Shown: positions 1 to 6,940 of the stretch, piece after piece
Layout: the number at the start of each line of letters is the position of its first letter
Position numbering within the stretch: position 1 is the stretch's first letter
Origin: Candidatus Tityobacter terrigena
Lineage (GTDB): Bacteria > Vulcanimicrobiota > Vulcanimicrobiia > Vulcanimicrobiales > Vulcanimicrobiaceae
NCBI GenBank assembly: GCA_003156715.1
Contig: PMHO01000041.1
Coordinates: forward strand, 1-46,675
Direction of reading: 5' to 3'
Length of the DNA stretch: 46,675 nt
The notes under the pieces: generated by a model
The model's database searches: none
What the model was told of the DNA's origin: nothing
What the model saw: the letters and a program-made list of their open reading frames with translations, nothing else
Position numbers and translations under genes: made by a program

Positions 1-2
1 TG

Positions 3-287
<285 letters not shown>

Positions 288-348
288 GGGCGCCTCGATC
301 GAGCGACAGGTCGTGTCACACGTTTTCCCCGGCGCGCATGGAAACGGC

Positions 349-1005
349 ATGCGCACGATCGATGCCCGAACGATGCCGGAAGAACTCGTCGCGAGCGAAG
401 CCGCGCGCGTCGTTCGGGCAGGTGGAACGGTCATTTTCCCGACGGACACCGTGTACGGGATCGGCTGCGACCCCAAACGCCTCGACGCGGTGGCACGCAT
501 CTTTCGCCTCAAACGCCGCCCGCTCACGAAACCCTTGGCGCTGCATTTCGGGACGGTCGCCGAGCTGCTCGAGTATGCCGACGGCAATGCGCTTGCCGTA
601 ACCGCCGCCCGATGCTTTCTGCCGGGACCCCTAACGCTCATCGTCGAGCGGCCGCCCTCCGTGCACGAGAGCGTCACCGCGGGGCTAGCGGCCGTCGGCT
701 TGCGCGTCCCGGGGCACGCGTTGTGCCGGACCATTCTGGCGAGCTGTGGCCCGCTCGCTGCGACGAGCGCAAATCGAAGCGGCGCGCCCGCTTTTTCGGG
801 AGGCGCCGGCCACGACGCGCTGCCGGCCGCCGACCTGCTGATCGACGACGGGCCGACCGCCTTCGAAACCGAATCCACCGTAGTCGATGTCACCCGCGCG
901 GTGGCGCGGGTGATTCGTGTGGGAGTGATCACGGTGGAACAGTTGGAACGACGCTTGGGGCCCGTCGAGACGGTTGCCGGCGCCCGCCGCTCGGAGGATG
1001 CGTGA
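349..1005 (+). CDS. tsaC: Threonylcarbamoyl-AMP synthase (TsaC/YrdC/Sua5 family)
   Basis: The enzyme makes threonylcarbamoyl-AMP from threonine, bicarbonate and ATP, the first step of the t6A37 modification of ANN-decoding tRNAs in the cytoplasm. The 218-aa reading shows the YrdC fold motifs: AGGTVIFPTDTVYGIGCDP near the N-terminus, the substrate-loop sequence RLKRRPLTKPLALHF, and TSANRSG in the middle. Its length fits the single-domain type without the Sua5 C-terminal domain. The ATG at 349 is chosen because it places the conserved core at the usual distance from the start and has a weak GGAAA upstream; a GTG at 313 would add 12 residues. Its last four bases overlap the start of the next gene (GTGA), suggesting translational coupling. 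Confidence 0.9.
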   Translation: MRTIDARTMPEELVASEAARVVRAGGTVIFPTDTVYGIGCDPKRLDAVARIFRLKRRPLTKPLALHFGTVAELLEYADGNALAVTAARCFLPGPLTLIVERPPSVHESVTAGLAAVGLRVPGHALCRTILASCGPLAATSANRSGAPAFSGGAGHDALPAADLLIDDGPTAFETESTVVDVTRAVARVIRVGVITVEQLERRLGPVETVAGARRSEDA

Positions 1006-1838
1006 GGCCTCACCTCTCGCTCTTTGGTATCGTGCTTGCGCTCGTCGCATTTTCGCACGGGGCGCTCGCACAAACGCCGCCCGCTAAGCCGTCGACGACC
1101 CCGAGCGGCGTCGGGACTCCGAGCGGCTTGCCCGCCGTTCCGCCGGGCAGCACTGCGGCCCCAGGCGGCGGCGCCGGTCCGAGGTCAAACGGCGCGCATC
1201 CGCCATTCCCAGCCGGCGTGAATACGGGCGGCACCAACCCGGTCGCGGGCTCGCTCGGCGAGAGTTTTTTCAAGAACGTCGGCGGATTCGACCGCATCCA
1301 ATCGGAGACGGTCAACTTCAACTTCGAAACCGGGAACTTTTCGCTGCCCGACCATTTTACAGCGGTCCGCGAGGGAACCGACATCAGCGCCGACCATGCG
1401 ACGGGCAACTCGCGGCGCAAGGAGCTTCACGCCGTCGGGCACGTCGTGGTCCATCAAACCAAAGCCGTCAAGAGTGCGGGAAAGACCAGCGAACTGACGC
1501 AAAAACCCTCAACGCTCGTCTGCGACAAGCTCGACGTCGACGGCGTGCGGCACTTGTACGTGGCCACCGGCCACGTGCATTTCACCCAAGAGAAGCGCAG
1601 CGCAACCGCCGACTCGGCCACGCTCGACGACGCCGAGCACCACCTGCATCTCGAGGGCAGCGTGCATATCGCCGACGGCGATCAAACGCTCGATGCGCAG
1701 GTGGTCGATTACGACACCCAAAGCGGGGAGATACGGGCCGAGAAGGACGTCACGATCGTCGCGCCGGTTCCGACCGCAACGCCGGGTGTCGCCAAACCGG
1801 CGGCGACCGGAAAACCGAAGAAAAAGCACTTCCTCTGA
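1002..1838 (+). CDS. Exported LptA/OstA-like protein
   Basis: This 278-aa protein starts at a GTG overlapping the previous stop, with GGAGG just upstream (993-997). The first 24 residues look like a signal peptide (hydrophobic core, then SHGALAQ). A proline- and glycine-rich linker follows, to about residue 85. The rest consists of short beta repeats typical of the LptA/LptC/OstA N-terminal fold: an ADHATGN segment, a LHAVGHVVVHQ strand pair, a LYVATGHVHFTQ segment, a second one at LHLEGSVHIADG, and a final one near the end. This family bridges the periplasm to move LPS to the outer membrane. The assignment rests on repeat pattern and signal peptide; the exact role (LptA or an organic-solvent-tolerance relative) is not resolved. 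It overlaps the next gene by one base (TGATG). Confidence 0.72.
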   Translation: MRPHLSLFGIVLALVAFSHGALAQTPPAKPSTTPSGVGTPSGLPAVPPGSTAAPGGGAGPRSNGAHPPFPAGVNTGGTNPVAGSLGESFFKNVGGFDRIQSETVNFNFETGNFSLPDHFTAVREGTDISADHATGNSRRKELHAVGHVVVHQTKAVKSAGKTSELTQKPSTLVCDKLDVDGVRHLYVATGHVHFTQEKRSATADSATLDDAEHHLHLEGSVHIADGDQTLDAQVVDYDTQSGEIRAEKDVTIVAPVPTATPGVAKPAATGKPKKKHFL

Positions 1839-3238
1839 TGGCGCGGCGGCCGCGCGAGCGCGTCAGTCTCTTCGAGAAGGACGCTCCGGTGCCGCTGGCC
1901 GCGCGCATGCGGCCGCGAACGCTCGACGAGTTCGTCGCTCAAGAGCACGTCGTGGGCGAAGGCCGCGCGTTGCGGCGCGCGATCGAGAGCGACGTCGTTC
2001 CGTCGCTGATTCTGTGGGGTCCGCCGGGCAGCGGCAAAACGACGCTGGCGGAAATCATCGCCAACGCGACGGGCGCGAACTTCGTTTCGATCTCGGCCGT
2101 CAGCGCGGGGGTAGCCGACTTGCGCGCGGTCGTCGCCGACGCGCAGCGGGCGCGCGCGATCGGTAAGCGCACGGTGCTCTTCATCGACGAGATCCACCGT
2201 TTCAACAAGGCGCAACAGGATGCCGTGTTGCCCTATGTCGAGGATGGCACGCTGACGCTGATCGGTGCGACGACCGAGAACCCTTCGTTCGAGGTCAACT
2301 CCGCCTTGCTCTCGCGCACAAGGGTCTACGTGCTGCACGCGCTCGACGACGCCTCGATTGCGACCCTCGTGCGCCGCGCGCTGGCCGATACCGAACGGGG
2401 GCTCGGGCGTCAAACGATCAGGTTGGACGAGGACGCTTTTGAGGTGCTCGTCCAACTCGCCAACGGCGATGCGCGCGTTGCGCTCGGCACGCTCGAGTTC
2501 GCCGCGGCTGCGGCGGCAGTGGATGGGGCGGGGGCCAAGCACATCGACCGCACCCTGATCGCGGACGCCCTGCAACGGCGCAGCATCGCCTACGACAAAC
2601 GCGGCGAGAATCACTACGACGTCATCAGCGCATTCATCAAGTCGATTCGCGGCAGCGATCCCGACGCTGGCCTGTATTGGCTAGCGCGCATGATCGACGC
2701 CGGCGAAGATCCGCTTTTCATCGCGCGGCGTCTGGTGATCTTGGCGTCGGAGGATGTTGGGTTGGCCGACTCGCGCGCGCTCCAGGTTGCCGTCGCGGCG
2801 CAGCAGGCGGTGCATTTCGTCGGATTGCCGGAGGGCTTCTTTGCGCTCGCGCATGCCACGCTGTATCTGGCGACGGCGCCAAAATCGAATAGCGTGGGAC
2901 GTGCCTACGGTGCGGCGCTGCGCGACGTCGAGGAAACGCGCAACGATCCCGTGCCGCTCGACCTGCGCAACGCCCCCACGGGCTTGCTGCGTGGTCTGGG
3001 ATACGGGCGCGACTATCGCTACGCGCACGACGACTACGCCGCGATGGGTGCGGCGGGCGACCTTCCGCCGCCCGAACGCCTGGAGCGTTATCTGCCCGAG
3101 AATCTGGGTGACCCGGCCTATTTCGAGCCGGGGGCGCAGGGCGAGGAGGCTCGCCTGCGGCCCTGGATTGCTGCCCGCCGCTCGAAACCGACCGGCAAAC
3201 GTGCGCCGGCATCGGGCGGCCGAGGCGCGCCATCCTAG
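1838..3238 (+). CDS. rarA: Replication-associated recombination protein RarA (MgsA)
   Basis: RarA is a clamp-loader-related AAA+ ATPase that acts at stalled replication forks. The 466-aa protein carries a Walker A motif GPPGSGKT at residues 61-68, a Walker B with the family-specific continuation LFIDEIHRFNKAQQD, and the sensor sequence GATTENPSFEVN. The C-terminal half has the typical MgsA tetramerisation region, including YDVISAFIKSIRGSDPDAGLYW and LRNAPTGLLR. The length is slightly above the usual 430-450 because of a basic tail after residue 445. The ATG overlaps the stop of the preceding gene, so the two are likely translated together, although their functions are unrelated. Confidence 0.96.
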   Translation: MARRPRERVSLFEKDAPVPLAARMRPRTLDEFVAQEHVVGEGRALRRAIESDVVPSLILWGPPGSGKTTLAEIIANATGANFVSISAVSAGVADLRAVVADAQRARAIGKRTVLFIDEIHRFNKAQQDAVLPYVEDGTLTLIGATTENPSFEVNSALLSRTRVYVLHALDDASIATLVRRALADTERGLGRQTIRLDEDAFEVLVQLANGDARVALGTLEFAAAAAAVDGAGAKHIDRTLIADALQRRSIAYDKRGENHYDVISAFIKSIRGSDPDAGLYWLARMIDAGEDPLFIARRLVILASEDVGLADSRALQVAVAAQQAVHFVGLPEGFFALAHATLYLATAPKSNSVGRAYGAALRDVEETRNDPVPLDLRNAPTGLLRGLGYGRDYRYAHDDYAAMGAAGDLPPPERLERYLPENLGDPAYFEPGAQGEEARLRPWIAARRSKPTGKRAPASGGRGAPS

Positions 3239-3261
3239 CCGAGGCTGGTACACTAGGACCG

Positions 3262-4470
3262 ATGGAGCCCCGGCGTTACGTCGATCACGCAGCGACCACT
3301 CCCGCGCGCCGCGAGGTCGTCGAAGCAATGCGGCCTTACTTCAGCGAGTTCGGCTTCAACCCGAGCTCGGCGCACACCGAGGGCCGGGCGGCGCGAGCCG
3401 CGCTCGATCGGGCACGGGCGAGCGTCGCCGCCGTCCTCGGTGCGCGGCCGCGCGAAATCGTCTTCACCGCCGGTGGTTCGGAAGCCGACAACCTTGCGGT
3501 CCTAGGCGTCGCGCGGGCCCAGCGCGGAGCGGGCAGGCGTATCGTGACGGTGGCGACCGAACACCGCGCCGTCCTCCATGCGGTCGAGTTGTTACGCGAC
3601 GAGGGCTATGCGGTGAGCGTCCTACCCGTCGACGAAAACGGCGCGCTCGATCCGGCCGACTTCGAAGCGGCGCTCGGAGCAGGGACGGTGCTTGCCTCGG
3701 TGATGCTTGCCAACAACGAGCTCGGGACGCTGCAGCCGATCCCGGCCCTGGCGCGCATCGCCCACGAGCATCAGACGATCTTTCACAGCGACGGAGTGCA
3801 GGCGCCCGGTCGCGTTCCGCTCGACGTCGATGACCTCGGGGTGGATCTGTTGTCGCTTTCGGCGCACAAGTTCTACGGCCCCAAGGGCGTCGGGCTGCTG
3901 TACGTGCGCAGCGGGACACCGCTTGCCCCGCTCATCGTAGGCGGCGAGCAAGAGGCGGGTTTACGCGCCGGGACCGAAAACGTCGCGGGTGCAGTGGGAC
4001 TGGCGGCGGCGCTTGAGCTGGCTGCCCGGGAACAGCCGGCGGAATCGGTGCGCTTGCGCGCTTTGCGCGATCGTTTTGAGGCGGGAATCCTGGCGACGGT
4101 CGAGGGCGTGCGGGTCAACGCCGCGACGGGGCCGCGCTTGCCCAATGTTTCGAGCCTGGCCTTCGCCGCCGTCGACGGAGTAACGCTGGCGATCCGGCTG
4201 GACCTGGCCGGGGTGGCCGTTTCGACTGGAAGCGCGTGCGCGGCAGGCTCGATCGAACCGAGCCACGTGATCGCCGCGATCGGCGGGCCGGCCTGGGCCG
4301 CTCGCGGGACCGTACGCTTCTCGTTCGGCAAGCTGTCGACCGAGCAGGACGTCGATGCCCTTTTAGGGATGCTACCGACCATCCTCGCATCGCTGCGTGA
4401 ACCCGCCGCGCTTGTGGGAACAATTGGTCGTAGCCCCTCAAACGCGGGGCCGCATGGAGGAACGAACTAG
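3262..4470 (+). CDS. Cysteine desulfurase (IscS/NifS family)
   Basis: A PLP enzyme that takes sulfur from L-cysteine as a persulfide for Fe-S clusters or tRNA thiolation. The 402-aa protein begins with the family pattern YVDHAATTP. The PLP-binding lysine is K203 in SLSAHKFYGPKG, and the catalytic cysteine is C326 in STGSACAAGSIEPSHV. The loop around C326 has no long deletion, which favours the IscS/NifS group over SufS. No iscU, sufU or mnmA lies in the window, so whether it serves Fe-S assembly or tRNA thiolation cannot be told here. It ends two bases before the next start, and an AGGA precedes its own ATG. Confidence 0.93.
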   Translation: MEPRRYVDHAATTPARREVVEAMRPYFSEFGFNPSSAHTEGRAARAALDRARASVAAVLGARPREIVFTAGGSEADNLAVLGVARAQRGAGRRIVTVATEHRAVLHAVELLRDEGYAVSVLPVDENGALDPADFEAALGAGTVLASVMLANNELGTLQPIPALARIAHEHQTIFHSDGVQAPGRVPLDVDDLGVDLLSLSAHKFYGPKGVGLLYVRSGTPLAPLIVGGEQEAGLRAGTENVAGAVGLAAALELAAREQPAESVRLRALRDRFEAGILATVEGVRVNAATGPRLPNVSSLAFAAVDGVTLAIRLDLAGVAVSTGSACAAGSIEPSHVIAAIGGPAWAARGTVRFSFGKLSTEQDVDALLGMLPTILASLREPAALVGTIGRSPSNAGPHGGTN

Positions 4471-4472
4471 CT

Positions 4473-4850
4473 GTGTCCACGGCAACGGGGCCGTTCGTGT
4501 TGTCGCTTTGCGCGGGCGCGGGCGCCCTCTTGATCGGGCTCGGAATCTTCATCCTGTGTCTGCGCGCGGGCGCACTCTTGACGCGCATGCAACGGACCCT
4601 CGACGAGGTCGACGAACAGATCGGTGCGCTTTCGACGCCGATCGTAACGACGCTGACCCACGTCGGTGGCATCGCCGACACGGCCGATGCAACGATCGGA
4701 AGACTGGGGGCCGTGGTCACGCGGCTGGAGAGCGTCGCGTCGGGTGCGTCGAAAACCGCCGCCCTGATCGGGGCCGTGGTCGGCATCACCGGCTCGCGCC
4801 GGCTCGATCGCCCGGGCGACGGGTCGCCTCCGGACGCTAGTGGAAGCTAA
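4473..4850 (+). CDS. DUF948 (YtxG-like) membrane protein
   Basis: A 125-aa protein with one N-terminal membrane segment (about residues 8-30, LSLCAGAGALLIGLGIFILCL), then an amphipathic helical region with repeated threonines and alanines (VDEQIGALSTPIVTTLTHVGGIADTA), and a charged tail. This is the layout of DUF948 proteins such as Bacillus YtxG. It starts with GTG two bases after the previous stop and has GGAGG upstream at 4456-4460. It overlaps the YtxH-like gene by 11 bases. In Bacillus the ytxG and ytxH homologues are general-stress genes, which fits the anti-sigma and sigma genes immediately downstream. Biochemical function is unknown. Confidence 0.7.
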   Translation: MSTATGPFVLSLCAGAGALLIGLGIFILCLRAGALLTRMQRTLDEVDEQIGALSTPIVTTLTHVGGIADTADATIGRLGAVVTRLESVASGASKTAALIGAVVGITGSRRLDRPGDGSPPDASGS

Positions 4851-5118
4851 CGAGGGCAGCCGCCCGAGCGGCGGGGATGTCGGCCTCATCGCCGGCCTGC
4901 TGGCCGGAGCACTCGCCGGTGTTGCACTCGCCATCCTGCTCTCGCCGGTCGCGGGGCAAGGCATGCGGGATGCCTTGCGCGCCAAAGCCCGCCAGGCGGC
5001 CGAGCGCTCGCAGCATGGCGGCGGTAACGGCGGGCCGGCCACGGGCCTTCCGCCGGGCGAGCTGGAGAACCCCGAGAACGGCCCATCCCCATCGCAACCA
5101 ACCCGCGTCGAGATGTAG
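4840..5118 (+). CDS. YtxH-like small membrane protein
   Basis: A 92-aa protein starting with GTG inside the end of the DUF948 gene. It has a glycine-rich membrane helix at about residues 13-38 (VGLIAGLLAGALAGVALAILLSPVAGQ), followed by MRDALRAKARQAAER and a proline-, glycine- and asparagine-rich tail. The motif of a Gly-rich helix ending in LLSP(x)GxxxR is characteristic of YtxH-domain proteins, which in Bacillus are linked to general stress. It lies directly upstream of the RsbV-like gene with only eight bases between them, so it probably belongs to the same transcript. Confidence 0.72.
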   Translation: MEANEGSRPSGGDVGLIAGLLAGALAGVALAILLSPVAGQGMRDALRAKARQAAERSQHGGGNGGPATGLPPGELENPENGPSPSQPTRVEM

Positions 5119-5126
5119 GAGAAACC

Positions 5127-5474
5127 TTGGATATCAAAGTGCAGGTCCGCGAAGCGGACGACGATGCGTACGTCGTCGAGTTGGGCGGAGAAATCGACGT
5201 TTATACATCGCCCAAAGTGAAAGATGCGATTACGGAGCTCATCGACCAAGGGCACTACAATCTCGTCATCAACCTCGAAAAAGTGCGTTACATCGACTCG
5301 ACGGGCCTGGGCGTCCTCATCGGCGGGCTTAAACGCGTCCGCGAGCACGGCGGCACGGTCAATTTGGTGTGCACCAATCCGCAGATCAAGAAAATCTTCG
5401 ACATAACGGGCCTGGTCAAGATATTCGGTATCTTCGACGACGAGCAAGGCGCGAAAAAGGCGTTAGCTTCCTGA
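5127..5474 (+). CDS. Anti-anti-sigma factor (STAS domain, RsbV/SpoIIAA type)
   Basis: A 115-aa single STAS-domain protein. In this family the unphosphorylated form binds the anti-sigma kinase and frees the sigma factor. The phosphorylation site is intact: YIDSTGLGVLIGGLK, with S58 at the position used in SpoIIAA. The start is TTG at 5127, supported by AGGAGA at 5117-5122. A PFAM-like conserved ELGGEIDVYTSP opens the domain. It is followed after 52 bases by the RsbW-like gene and then by the sigma factor, the same order as the Bacillus spoIIA and sigB operons, so it very likely acts on those two neighbours. Confidence 0.92.
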   Translation: MDIKVQVREADDDAYVVELGGEIDVYTSPKVKDAITELIDQGHYNLVINLEKVRYIDSTGLGVLIGGLKRVREHGGTVNLVCTNPQIKKIFDITGLVKIFGIFDDEQGAKKALAS

Positions 5475-5526
5475 GATCGGCCTTGGAACGATCGGTGCTT
5501 GCGCACGTCCACAAAGGGGACCATCA

Positions 5527-5955
5527 GTGAACGAGGCAGCAACCAGCATCGAGCAGATCGAGACCGTGGAGCTGCGCATCCCGAGCAAGCCGGAGTGGGT
5601 CGCGGTGGCCCGCCTCGCGGTCGCAGCGATCGCCAACCGTTTGCCCTTTTCCGTCGAAGAGATCGAGGATCTCAAGCTTGCGATCGCCGAGGCGTGCACG
5701 ACCTGTATCACGCAGTCGGTCGGGGCCGAGACGATCGACATCACGTCCGACGCCGCCCCTACCTACTTGCGCATTCGCGTACGCGATCACGGTTTCGGCG
5801 AGCGCCGGGAGCCGCCGCCGCGTCCGCGCGCGGTGCCCACGGCCGACGGCCTGGGCATCTTCCTGATCCAAGCGTTGATGGATACCGTCGAGCACAAATT
5901 CGATCCGCAGTCGGGCACGGAGCTCATCATGCTCAAGCGGCTCGCCTCCGATTGA
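5527..5955 (+). CDS. Anti-sigma factor, RsbW/SpoIIAB-like GHKL ATPase
   Basis: A 142-aa GHKL-fold protein that should bind and silence the sigma factor encoded four bases downstream and phosphorylate the RsbV-like protein. Visible motifs are the N box (LKLAIAEACTTCITQS, residues 49-64), the G1 box VRDHGFGE, and the G2 box GLGIFLIQALMDTVE. The N-box glutamate is E55, but the residue four positions later, normally an Asn that coordinates Mg-ATP, is T59. ATP binding or kinase activity could therefore be altered. The start is GTG at 5527 with AAGGGGA at 5514-5520. The family call is supported by both motifs and operon context. Confidence 0.85.
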   Translation: MNEAATSIEQIETVELRIPSKPEWVAVARLAVAAIANRLPFSVEEIEDLKLAIAEACTTCITQSVGAETIDITSDAAPTYLRIRVRDHGFGERREPPPRPRAVPTADGLGIFLIQALMDTVEHKFDPQSGTELIMLKRLASD

Positions 5956-5959
5956 CTCG

Positions 5960-6751
5960 GTGAGCCTCTCCGTCGACGAAGAGGAGCGTTGGGATCGGCA
6001 GCGGACGCGCGAGGCCTTCGCCCAGTTTGGCATCGCTCGCGACTCCAACCTCGCCGATTACGAACGGCTGCGCGCCGAGCTCGTGGTCGCGCACCTCAAC
6101 CTCGTGCGGTATCTCGCGGTCAAGTTCGCCAACCGCGGCGAGGCGCTGGACGACTTGATTCAAGTCGGCACGGTCGGGTTGCTCAAAGCGATCGATCGTT
6201 TCGATCTCGAGCGGGGCGTCGAGTTTACGACGTACGCCACGCCCACCATCGTTGGAGAGATCAAGCGCTACTTTCGCGATAAGGGCTGGGCGGTGAAAGT
6301 TCCGCGCCGGCTCCAGGAGCTCAACCTCAGCGTCAACCGCGCCATCGAGAGCCTGACCGTCAAGCTTGGTCACTCTCCGACGGCTGCCGAGCTTGCCGCC
6401 CACTTGCACGCCACCGAGGAAGAGATCCTGGAAGCCCAGGAGCTCGGGCAAGCCTACAACCTGCTCTCGCTCGATACGGAAGTCGCCGGTGACGGGGACA
6501 AGAACTCGCAGACCCTTGCCGACTACATCGGGCGCAACGACCCGCAGCTGGCTAACCTCGAGGACCGCGCGAACCTCGAACGGGCCTTCGAAGTGCTGAC
6601 GCGGCGCGAACGGATCATCCTGTTCCTGCGGTTTTACGAATCGGTTTCGCAAACGGAGATTGCCAAACGGCTCAACGTGTCGCAGATGCACGTTTCCCGG
6701 CTCCAGCAGAAGGCGCTGGAGAAACTGCGCAACGTCCTTCTGGAACGGTAA
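5960..6751 (+). CDS. RNA polymerase sigma factor, SigB/SigF/SigG family (sigma-70 group 3)
   Basis: A 263-aa group 3 sigma factor. Region 2 is clear (VRYLAVKFANRGEALDDLIQVGTVGLLKAIDRFD, then the -10 recognition part VEFTTYATPTIVGEIKRYFRDKGW). Region 3 holds VKVPRRLQELN, and region 4 ends with the helix-turn-helix YESVSQTEIAKRLNVSQMHVSRLQQKALEKL. The sequence VGEIKR..RDKGW is typical of the sporulation and general-stress sigma group. It starts with GTG four bases after the anti-sigma gene, giving the RsbV-RsbW-Sig order. Its regulon is not visible, but the YtxG/YtxH-like genes upstream suggest general stress rather than sporulation. Confidence 0.93.
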   Translation: MSLSVDEEERWDRQRTREAFAQFGIARDSNLADYERLRAELVVAHLNLVRYLAVKFANRGEALDDLIQVGTVGLLKAIDRFDLERGVEFTTYATPTIVGEIKRYFRDKGWAVKVPRRLQELNLSVNRAIESLTVKLGHSPTAAELAAHLHATEEEILEAQELGQAYNLLSLDTEVAGDGDKNSQTLADYIGRNDPQLANLEDRANLERAFEVLTRRERIILFLRFYESVSQTEIAKRLNVSQMHVSRLQQKALEKLRNVLLER

Positions 6752-6772
6752 AGGAGAAATTAGGAGAAGCTC

Positions 6773-6904
6773 ATGAGCTCCGACAACCTCATTGGAATCG
6801 CGCTCGGCGTCGTATCCCTCATCATCGCGGCGATCTTCTTCGTGGGCGCGTTCGCCGAGGCTCGCCGCGCCGCGAAAGCAATCGGGGTACCCCGTTCGGG
6901 ATAG
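6773..6904 (+). CDS. Small single-pass membrane protein (43 aa)
   Basis: A short gene just downstream of the sigma factor. It begins with ATG at 6773 and has two purine-rich ribosome-binding stretches (AAGGAGA at 6751-6757 and TAGGAGAAG at 6761-6769). The protein has one hydrophobic helix (about residues 6-27, IGIALGVVSLIIAAIFFVGAF) and then a basic end (EARRAAKAIG). The reading frame is open and ends in TAG at 6902-6904. Its position 21 bases after the sigma gene suggests cotranscription. No homologue is recognised. A role as a small membrane partner of the stress cassette is only a guess. Confidence 0.6.
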   Translation: MSSDNLIGIALGVVSLIIAAIFFVGAFAEARRAAKAIGVPRSG

Positions 6905-6940
6905 GCGTTGCGCCCGGCGACCCTGAAGTTTAGGCGCGCC

